Shown here piece by piece: positions 1-5,271 of a stretch of DNA of 5,271 nucleotides. This stretch comes from Acidimicrobiaceae bacterium (GTDB lineage: Bacteria > Actinomycetota > Acidimicrobiia > Acidimicrobiales > RAAP-2). The number at the start of each line of letters is the position of its first letter. Position 1 is the first letter of the stretch. The notes beneath the pieces were generated by a model, which did not search any database, was not told the DNA's origin, and was given only the letters and a program-made list of their open reading frames with translations. Position numbers and translations under genes: made by a program. The stretch is from positions 1-5,271 of the forward strand of contig JAUTXB010000232.1 of the NCBI GenBank assembly GCA_030838245.1, written 5' to 3'.

Positions 1-2
1 TG

Positions 3-581
3 GGGCGCATCCAGAACTTCGGCTCCTGGTCGCCGTTCATGGTCAAAGACGGACGCACCTGTCTCGGGATGGAGTACTTCGTCTTCGAAGGGGACGAGCT
101 GTGGACCAGTTCCGACGACGAGTTGGTGGCGCGGGCAACTGCCGAGATCCAGTCGCTGGGGCTGGTGCCGTCGACCGATGTCGAGACCGGTTACGTGGTC
201 CGAGTGCCCAAGGCTTACCCGTACTACGACACCGAGTACCGGGCCAACGTGGCCACCATCGCCGCCTATCTCGACGCCAACGCCCCCAACGTGCACCCTG
301 TCGGCCGCAACGGCATGCACAAGTACAACAACCAGGACCATTCCATGTACACGGCCATGCTCACCGTCGAGAACATCCACGGCGCGTCACATGACATCTG
401 GGCGGTCAACGTGGAGGAGGAGTACCACGAAGAGGGGGACAATCGCGGCGAGACGACCACCGGCACCGGCCGCGACGCGCCCATCCTGCCCCGCCGGACC
501 CCGGTGACGACCCCCGAGAGCGCAGCACCGGCACCGACAGCACCGGCGCCGGGGACACCAAAGGACGATAAGCCCGAGTGA
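3..581 (+). CDS. FAD-dependent oxidoreductase, UDP-galactopyranose mutase-like (C-terminal part; 5' end outside window)
   Basis: The frame is open to the left edge, so only the last 192 residues are visible. An ATG at base 39 is internal: the 12 codons before it (GRIQNFGSWSPF) already read as family-like sequence. The clearest signature is GRNGMHKYNNQDHSM (visible residues 101-115, bases 303-347). This is the C-terminal FAD-contacting segment of the NAD(P)/FAD-dependent oxidoreductases related to UDP-galactopyranose mutase and protoporphyrinogen oxidase that sit in polysaccharide loci. It is preceded by RVPKAYPYYD and followed by WAVNVEEEYHEE, where such proteins usually end. The Rossmann dinucleotide-binding N-terminus lies outside the window. 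About 48 further residues (bases 435-578) form a Thr/Pro/Ala-rich, probably disordered tail. The stop overlaps the flippase start by four bases, implying one transcript and coupled translation. A role in making or modifying a nucleotide- or lipid-linked sugar is inferred; true mutase activity is not shown. Confidence 0.85.
   Translation, partial: GRIQNFGSWSPFMVKDGRTCLGMEYFVFEGDELWTSSDDELVARATAEIQSLGLVPSTDVETGYVVRVPKAYPYYDTEYRANVATIAAYLDANAPNVHPVGRNGMHKYNNQDHSMYTAMLTVENIHGASHDIWAVNVEEEYHEEGDNRGETTTGTGRDAPILPRRTPVTTPESAAPAPTAPAPGTPKDDKPE
560..565 (+). promoter_or_regulatory. Putative ribosome binding site for the flippase
   Basis: AAAGGA lies 12 bases before the GTG at 578, inside the end of the upstream gene. 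The spacing is somewhat long for a Shine-Dalgarno site. Together with the GTGA stop/start overlap it supports 578 as the flippase start, with translational coupling to the upstream gene. Confidence 0.4.
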
Positions 582-2428
582 CCGACTCGGCGTCGACGAA
601 CGCCCCGGGGGGGCCGGGTCGCCACCCCCGTGCCCACGCCGTTCGTCCGGCCGATACCACGGTGCCCGACGAGGCCACCGAACCGCTCAAGTCGGTCGGA
701 GCCACCAGCGAGGAACCCGGCTCGGTGACCGGGACGGTCGACGAGCGCGAGCACCACGTCGGACGTGCGGCCACGGGATCGGCCGAAAGCAGAGCCCCGG
801 ACAAGGGAGCTCCGGACAAGGGAGCTGCCGACTCGGGAGCCGCCGACTCGGCCGCCGCCGACTCGGGCGCTCCCGAGCTCGAGGTGATGCTCGAGGAGAT
901 CGATCTGGCCGTCGATCCGGTGGCCGAGAGCGCCGCTATGGCCCCGGCCGTCGGCATCCCCATCGCCGGTGGGCCGATGATCACCCTGCCCGACGACGAG
1001 CGGGTGACCCACGTCGAGCGCCATCAGGCCGAGTCGCTTCGTGGGGGCATCTTGCAGGCTGGTCCGGTGGCGGTGGCCGGACTGCTGGTCAACGGCCTCG
1101 GCGTCGTGGTGGTCGTCCTGATCGCTCGATTGGTCTCGCCACGGGCCTACGGGACCATCGCCATCCTCTTGGGCTTGTTCTTTGTGTTGTCCATGCCCGG
1201 TTCGGCCGTGCTGGTCGGCGTCGTACGGCGGGTCACCATTTGGCAGAAGCTGGGCGAGATGCATCGGGTCCATCCCTGGGCCCTCCGCGTCTACCGGATG
1301 GTGGCCGGGGCGGTCGTGCTCGAGGCGGTGATCGTCTGGTTGGCCAAGGGGCGGATCGCCCACGAGCTCCGGCTCCCTAATACGGCCGGGGTCTTCGCCA
1401 TCTTGGTGGCGGCGGGAATCTGGATGCTGCTTTCCGTTGACCGCGGCTTGCTGCAGGCCCATCGTGACTACCGGGGACTGGCCGGGAACCTGCTGATAGA
1501 GGGCGGGGTGAGGTCGGCCTTCGTCGTGGGGCTCGTGGCCGCCGGGTTCGGGGTGGGAGGCTACGCCATCGGTATCTTCATCGGTGAGGTGGTGGCCGCC
1601 ACCCATGCCCGGTGGCTGGCCAGCCGAGCGTGGCCAGCCATGTCCCCGGCCGGAACGGGGACACCTCACGTGGCTGTGCCCGAACAACCGGCGCCCGAAC
1701 CACCCGCGACCGTGCCTACTGCGCCCTCCAGCAGGGGCACGATCGGCGGGGAGACCCCCGGCTCAGGGCCGGGTTCTATCAACGGGCGTCCGCCGGTGGC
1801 CGCGGTGGCCCGGCGGGCGCTTCTCTATGACGTCATGGCCGCCTTCATCGGGTTGGCCCTGTTGGCCCTGCTCCAGAACGTCGATGTGCTCATCCTCGGT
1901 CGCCAGGCCGGGAACTCCAACACGATCGGCTCCTACGCCGCCATCTCGGTGGCCAGCAAGGCGCTCGTGTTCGGCGCACTGGCGCTCGGCAGCTACCTCT
2001 TGCCCGAGGCCACCATCCGCTGGAACGAGGGAGGCCACGCCCTCCGACAGCTGGGGGTCACCCTGCTGTTCCTGGCCGTACCTGCGGTCCTGCTCTTGGG
2101 GGTATCGATCGTCATCCCCAAGCAGTTCATCACCCTGTTCTTCTCGGCCAAGCTGGCCTCCGCGGCATCGGCCTTCGCCCCGTTGGTAGCGGCCATGATC
2201 TTCCTTGCCATTTCAGTGTTGTTGACCAACTACCTCTTCGGGGCCGGTCGCCGATGGATCGTGATCGTGCTGGCCGTCGGCGCCGCACTCTCGGTGGTCT
2301 TGGTGGCCGGGGCCCACGGGAACCCGGACCACACGGCCAAGGCCGACCTGATCGTCCAGGCCGCCCTGGCCGCCGGTATCGGCTGCTTCTTTATCGCAAT
2401 ACATCGGCGGGTCCACCGTTCCCACTAG
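578..2428 (+). CDS. Oligosaccharide flippase family protein (Wzx/MATE-like, MOP superfamily) with long disordered N-terminus
   Basis: A 616-residue integral membrane protein, probably moving a lipid-linked oligosaccharide across the cytoplasmic membrane. Residues 1-155 are hydrophilic, acidic and Ala/Pro/Ser/Thr-rich with no domain I recognise; residues 74-98 are a pentapeptide repeat. About 12 hydrophobic segments follow, at roughly 160-184, 191-213, 240-257, 268-287, 303-323, 325-345, 417-440, 450-475, 490-512, 530-552, 558-578 and 590-607. Family-like features are IARLVSPRAYGT after the first helix, GLLQAHRDYRGLA after the fourth, and NVDVLILGR in the seventh. Residues 350-408 form a Pro/Gly-rich linker between the two six-helix halves. 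The Arg/Lys-rich loop at 217-239 fits a cytoplasmic N-terminus. GTG 578 is chosen for its four-base overlap with the upstream stop. ATGs at 887, 938 and 977 would remove the disordered head but lack a well-spaced ribosome site. Transport class is fairly sure; the cargo is unknown. Confidence 0.88.
   Translation: MTDSASTNAPGGPGRHPRAHAVRPADTTVPDEATEPLKSVGATSEEPGSVTGTVDEREHHVGRAATGSAESRAPDKGAPDKGAADSGAADSAAADSGAPELEVMLEEIDLAVDPVAESAAMAPAVGIPIAGGPMITLPDDERVTHVERHQAESLRGGILQAGPVAVAGLLVNGLGVVVVVLIARLVSPRAYGTIAILLGLFFVLSMPGSAVLVGVVRRVTIWQKLGEMHRVHPWALRVYRMVAGAVVLEAVIVWLAKGRIAHELRLPNTAGVFAILVAAGIWMLLSVDRGLLQAHRDYRGLAGNLLIEGGVRSAFVVGLVAAGFGVGGYAIGIFIGEVVAATHARWLASRAWPAMSPAGTGTPHVAVPEQPAPEPPATVPTAPSSRGTIGGETPGSGPGSINGRPPVAAVARRALLYDVMAAFIGLALLALLQNVDVLILGRQAGNSNTIGSYAAISVASKALVFGALALGSYLLPEATIRWNEGGHALRQLGVTLLFLAVPAVLLLGVSIVIPKQFITLFFSAKLASAASAFAPLVAAMIFLAISVLLTNYLFGAGRRWIVIVLAVGAALSVVLVAGAHGNPDHTAKADLIVQAALAAGIGCFFIAIHRRVHRSH
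797..871 (+). repeat. Five tandem 15-base units in the flippase N-terminus
   Basis: The first two units (797-811 and 812-826) are identical, CCGGACAAGGGAGCT. The next three (827-841, 842-856, 857-871) are a diverged version beginning GCCGACTCGG. The units are in frame and encode PDKGA twice, then ADSGA, ADSAA and ADSGA. Unit gain or loss would keep the reading frame and only change the length of the hydrophilic head. Confidence 0.85.
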
Positions 2429-2543
2429 CGACACAGAACGCTCACAAACTGGTCGTTTCTCGCCATTGCAGTGCCACATTGGGTAGATTGCACCTCACGA
2501 TCGGCAACCGGACCATGGGGGACAGCTGAAGTCGACGCCGCAA
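2429..2543 (+). promoter_or_regulatory. Intergenic region with possible promoter for the GT4 gene
   Basis: This 115-base gap is visibly less G+C-rich than the genes on either side and has stops in the downstream frame up to base 2486. TAGATT at 2484-2489 matches the TANNNT pattern of actinobacterial -10 elements. No convincing -35 hexamer sits 16-18 bases upstream; TTGCAG at 2466-2471 is only 12 bases away. A start site near 2496 would give a leader of about 48 bases. A minimal ORF, ATG at 2515 to TGA at 2529 (MGDS), lies in that leader. The promoter is a weak prediction, and readthrough from the flippase gene is equally possible. Confidence 0.25.
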
Positions 2544-3872
2544 GTGACCAGCGATGATGGGCGCGTGCACAACCAACCAGTGGCCGGGATCGATGACCTA
2601 GCCCTGTCGGAGCCGCGCCTGACGTTGGCCGACGACGACGCCCTCTTTGGCGAGGCCGCACGGGCCCCCGTAGCCTCTCCGGTCTTCGCTGACCCTCGGC
2701 TCCGCCCCTTCGAGGCCCTCGCCTTACCCGAGATCGCCGAGCGCGCCGGACTTCGGCGGATCGACGTTGTCTCCTGGCGCGACTTCGACGACCCCGAGGC
2801 GGGCGGCTCGGAGCTCCATGCCCATCGGGTGGTGTCGGCCTGGGCCGACGCTGGGCTCGACATCACCATGGTGACGTCTTCGGTCCCCGACGCCCGCCGG
2901 GTGATCCGACGCGATGGCTACCGGGTGGTCCGACGGTCCGGGCGCTACTCGGTGTTCCCCCGGACGATGCTCTCGGGCCTGGCCGGCACCATCGGGGCCG
3001 GCGACGGCCTGGTCGAGATCTGGAACGGGATGCCCTTTCTCTCGCCATTGTGGGCACGGAGCCCACGGGTCATCTTCTTGCACCACGTGCACGCCGAGAT
3101 GTGGAAGATGGTCCTGCCGACGGGACTGGCCCAGCTGGGCCACGCCATCGAACACCGCTTGGCACCTCCCATCTATCGCCGCAGTCGAATCGTCACCTTG
3201 TCCTCCTCGTCCAAGAACGAGATCGTGGAACGCCTCGGCATACCGGCCGACCGGGTGACGGTGTCGCCTCCGGGCGTGGAGCCGTCCTTCTCTCCCGGTG
3301 GTGAGCGGTCCGAGGCACCCCTGGTGGTGGCGGTGGGCCGGTTGGTCCCGGTCAAGCGGTTCGAGTTGCTCATCGAGGCGCTGGCTCAGTTGAAGGTCCG
3401 TCAACCAGAGTTGCGCGCCGTCATCGTGGGCGAGGGTTATGAGCGGCCCCGGCTCGAGGCCCTCATCGCCCAGCTCGGCGCCTCCGACTGGATCGCATTG
3501 CCCGGGTACGTGTCCGACGAGGCCCTCATCGCCCTCTACCGACAGGCCTGGGTGGTGGCGTCCACCTCGTTGCGCGAAGGATGGGGCATGACCGTGACCG
3601 AGGCCGGCGCCTGCGCCACCCCATCGGTGGTCACCCGGATCAGCGGTCACGAGGACGCCGTGGTCGACGGGCGGTCCGGTCTCCTGGTCGACAACCAGGA
3701 GGAACTGGTGGGGGCCTTGGAGACCACGTTGACCGACGAGGTCTCGCGCAAACGGCTGGGCATCGGCTCGCAGGAGCACGCCGAGCAGTTCACCTGGAAT
3801 GCCACGGCTCGGGCCACACTGGCCGTGCTGGCCGCCGAGACGCTCAGCCGGCCCGGGCGCCACCGGCGATAG
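2544..3872 (+). CDS. Glycosyltransferase family 4 (GT-B fold) protein
   Basis: A 442-residue, probably cytosolic or membrane-associated enzyme that would transfer a sugar from a nucleotide-sugar donor to a glycan or lipid acceptor with retention of configuration. The N-terminal GT-B half starts at about residue 73 (IDVVSWRDF) and carries the acceptor-side Gly-rich loop EAGGSELHAH (85-94) and FLHHVHAEMW (178-187). The donor half starts near 258 with VVAVGRLVPVKR (261-272), where Arg266 and Lys271 are in the usual phosphate-contacting positions. GEGYER (296-301) and LREGWGMTVTEAGACATP (343-360) follow, the latter holding the E-X7-E pair Glu345/Glu353. Residues 1-70 are an acidic, Ala-rich extension not typical of GT4. 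GTG 2544 is the first usual start after the in-frame stop at 2484-2486, but no clear ribosome site precedes it; GTG 2565 or 2580 are alternatives. The gene lies 115 bases after the flippase on the same strand, so it may share the operon. The sugar and acceptor specificity are unknown. Confidence 0.9.
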   Translation: MTSDDGRVHNQPVAGIDDLALSEPRLTLADDDALFGEAARAPVASPVFADPRLRPFEALALPEIAERAGLRRIDVVSWRDFDDPEAGGSELHAHRVVSAWADAGLDITMVTSSVPDARRVIRRDGYRVVRRSGRYSVFPRTMLSGLAGTIGAGDGLVEIWNGMPFLSPLWARSPRVIFLHHVHAEMWKMVLPTGLAQLGHAIEHRLAPPIYRRSRIVTLSSSSKNEIVERLGIPADRVTVSPPGVEPSFSPGGERSEAPLVVAVGRLVPVKRFELLIEALAQLKVRQPELRAVIVGEGYERPRLEALIAQLGASDWIALPGYVSDEALIALYRQAWVVASTSLREGWGMTVTEAGACATPSVVTRISGHEDAVVDGRSGLLVDNQEELVGALETTLTDEVSRKRLGIGSQEHAEQFTWNATARATLAVLAAETLSRPGRHRR

Positions 3873-3874
3873 CG

Positions 3875-3908
3875 GCCAGCGGAGACCTGATCTCCGGCTT
3901 TGCCTGGC
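3875..3908. terminator. Possible bidirectional terminator hairpin between convergent genes
   Basis: A perfect 6-base inverted repeat, CGGAGA (3880-3885) and TCTCCG (3891-3896), has a 5-base loop. Outer arms GCCAG (3875-3879) and CTGGC (3904-3908) can pair as well, with a 7-base bulge on the 3' side. It begins three bases after the GT4 stop and faces the opposing gene ending at 3946. There is no long T-run, only TTT at 3899-3901, so intrinsic termination is uncertain. Confidence 0.4.
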
Positions 3909-3945
3909 GGTGCCGGGCGCATCGACGACGATACGTGCGGGGCGC

Positions 3946-5271
3946 TTAGGGAGCTGATGGCTGGTAGTCGTCCGTCCGGCTCGGGTTCGTGCCGTTCGTG
4001 TCCGTGTCGTCCGGTGTGTCGTGAGGCCCGGGAACGCCGGCCTCCCCGGACGATCCTGGCATCCCCGACGGGTCGACGGCCTCACCGGCCGGCGCCATCC
4101 TCGCCGGGCGACCCTTGGACGGGCGGACCGAAGCCAGGCGCCGGATGGTCTCGACGGTGGCGTCCGCCCCCAGGAAGACCACAGCCGCCCAGGCCAGGTT
4201 GCTGGCGATGTCGAAGTGGGACGACCAGTTGCCGCTGACAGCGCTGTGTAGATGTGACTGTTGGACGACCGTGTAGGTCCCGGCGGCGATCATCAAGCCG
4301 ACGGCAGCCAGGCCGAGCAGGGCGCGTACCCGAGGCACGAGCAGGGCGACGAGGGTGGCGGCCCCGACCACCAACCCGGTGAGCGGGCGGGAGATGGCCG
4401 CCCCGACCAGGCCGGTGAGAACGGCCACGCCCAGCGACGTGAACCAGCGCGTCGGGGGCCGCCCCGATCGGAACGGAGTCCACAGTGTGGGTGCGGGCAC
4501 GGCACCCAGGCCCGCGGTCACGTCACCGCGGTCGGAGCGGGAATGGGCGGCCCTCGTCCGTCGACGCGTGACCCGGCGAACCGTGTCTCCGATGCGCCGG
4601 GTGAGTCGCCGGCGCAACCGCTCGGGCAGGTAGGCCATCAGCAGGCAGGCCAGGATGGTCAGGGCGGACACGATCAGGGCCACGTCCACCCGGGTCTGCG
4701 GCGTCCATCGCAGGGTCACGTCGAACGAGCCGGTGGACCCGGCCTTGGCCAGGTCGGCACCGGTGACCTTCCAGCCGTTGGCGAACCCGTCGATCAGCAC
4801 GGGTTGCCCGAGGGCCCCGGCGCCAGCCAGGTTGGCCGTCCAGCCACCGTTGATGCTCTGGCCCATGACCAGCTCGAAGGGGGCCTTTGCCCCGCTCACC
4901 CGGAGGTGGACGGTGGTTGCCGTCTTGGAGGTCACGTCGACCGCCGGAGCCGGTTGGGCGGCCGGGGCGGCGATGGCCGAGGCCGACACCGGTGTTGCCG
5001 GGCTACCACCGGGCGCTGAGTCGAGGGCGATCCGATCGAGGTCGAAACCGGTGGTGAGCTGGTGGTTCACCAACGTGTCGCCGTAGGCGGACGTGAGCGT
5101 GTGGGTCCCGGCCGAGAGCGAGATCCCACCGGCGTCGGGGCCGCACAGCGAGACATCCAACGGGTTGGTCCGGGCCAGGGCGGTCTGGGTCGACCCGGAG
5201 ATCGAGATCCAGACGGGTTTGCCGTCGACCGCGAGCAGGTCGTTGCGACAGTTGGCCGGAATGGCGGCCGG
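3946..5271 (-). CDS. AftD-like alpha-(1->3)-arabinofuranosyltransferase family protein (C-terminal part; 5' end outside window)
   Basis: The frame stays open to the right edge, giving 441 visible residues; a TTG at 5160 is internal. The first part looks extracytoplasmic: CRNDLLAVDGKPVWISISGS, then LDVSLCGPD, AGTHTLTSAYGD and TTGFDLDRIALDS (visible residues 8-85). GGWTANLAGAGALGQPVLIDGFANGW (142-167) then resembles the beta-rich segment before the last membrane region of AftD-type proteins. Hydrophobic helices lie at about 195-215, 277-295, 296-313, 315-336 and 355-370. A strongly Arg-rich cytoplasmic loop (217-239) follows the first of these, and a disordered Pro/Gly/Asp/Thr tail (383-441) ends the protein. 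AftD in mycobacteria is a large GT-C enzyme adding arabinofuranose from a polyprenyl-phosphate donor to envelope arabinan. The catalytic GT-C half lies outside the window, so this call rests on C-terminal resemblance alone. The gene converges on the GT4 gene. Another membrane protein with a similar C-terminal module is the main alternative. Confidence 0.7.
   Translation of the reverse strand, partial: PAAIPANCRNDLLAVDGKPVWISISGSTQTALARTNPLDVSLCGPDAGGISLSAGTHTLTSAYGDTLVNHQLTTGFDLDRIALDSAPGGSPATPVSASAIAAPAAQPAPAVDVTSKTATTVHLRVSGAKAPFELVMGQSINGGWTANLAGAGALGQPVLIDGFANGWKVTGADLAKAGSTGSFDVTLRWTPQTRVDVALIVSALTILACLLMAYLPERLRRRLTRRIGDTVRRVTRRRTRAAHSRSDRGDVTAGLGAVPAPTLWTPFRSGRPPTRWFTSLGVAVLTGLVGAAISRPLTGLVVGAATLVALLVPRVRALLGLAAVGLMIAAGTYTVVQQSHLHSAVSGNWSSHFDIASNLAWAAVVFLGADATVETIRRLASVRPSKGRPARMAPAGEAVDPSGMPGSSGEAGVPGPHDTPDDTDTNGTNPSRTDDYQPSAP

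Noticed and set aside
39..41. ATG as the start of the first gene
   Set aside because: The in-frame codons before it encode IQNFGSWSPF, which belongs to the oxidoreductase family, and a 180-residue product would lack the FAD-binding N-terminus.
523..547. A 10-base direct repeat (CAGCACCGGC at 523-532 and 538-547)
   Set aside because: It reflects Ala/Pro/Thr codon repetition in the disordered tail of the oxidoreductase and is too short to suggest a mobile-element or attachment site.
266..1687. A 473-codon open frame on the minus strand, antisense to the oxidoreductase end and the flippase
   Set aside because: Its product is rich in Gly, His, Arg and Asp with no recognisable fold. It lies opposite well-supported membrane coding sequence and is the usual by-product of G/C-ending codons in high-G+C DNA.
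2724..4085. A 453-codon open frame on the minus strand, antisense to the GT4 gene
   Set aside because: The plus strand encodes clear GT-B motifs over the same bases. The antisense product is low-complexity with no motif and runs across the convergent gap.
4261..5019. A 252-codon plus-strand open frame opposite the AftD-like gene
   Set aside because: The product is Gly/Gln/Asp/Arg-rich without hydrophobic core patterns, while the minus strand encodes membrane helices and family-like segments there.
5158..5160. TTG as the start of the minus-strand gene
   Set aside because: The frame continues without a stop to base 5271 and the extra 37 residues (including CRNDLLAVDGKPV) read as family-like sequence, so the true start is beyond the window.

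Overview
The window is G+C-rich with strongly G/C-ending codons, GTG starts and an overlapping stop/start junction. Together with the gene families present, this suggests a high-G+C actinobacterium. The combination of an arabinofuranosyltransferase-like protein with a long-tailed flippase and FAD oxidoreductase would fit a non-model lineage such as Acidimicrobiia, but that placement is an inference and not demonstrated here.

Layout: (1) bases 3-581, plus strand: the 3' end of a UDP-galactopyranose-mutase-like / amine-oxidase-fold FAD-dependent oxidoreductase, cut by the left window edge. (2) 578-2428, plus strand: a polytopic oligosaccharide flippase (Wzx/MATE-like, MOP superfamily) whose GTG start overlaps the previous stop by four bases. 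(3) 2429-2543: a 115-base intergenic stretch, less G+C-rich than its flanks, that may hold a promoter. (4) 2544-3872, plus strand: a GT4/GT-B glycosyltransferase with an unusual N-terminal extension. (5) 3873-3945: a short convergent gap with an inverted repeat that may act as a terminator. (6) 3946 to the right edge, minus strand: the C-terminal 441 residues of a large membrane protein resembling the AftD-type alpha-(1->3)-arabinofuranosyltransferase family.

Taken together this is part of a cell-envelope glycan locus. It holds a nucleotide-sugar-mutase-like flavoenzyme, a lipid-linked oligosaccharide flippase, a cytosolic retaining-type glycosyltransferase and a probable membrane glycosyltransferase that would act outside the membrane on polyprenyl-linked sugars. 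Assembly inside, flipping and external decoration is the simplest reading. The substrates cannot be read from sequence.

The most unusual visible trait is the amount of disordered, Ala/Pro/Asp/Ser/Thr-rich coding sequence attached to these enzymes: the tail of the oxidoreductase, the head and middle loop of the flippase (including a 15-base tandem repeat), the head of the GT4 enzyme and the tail of the AftD-like protein. I saw no RNA genes, CRISPR array, insertion sequence or attachment site.
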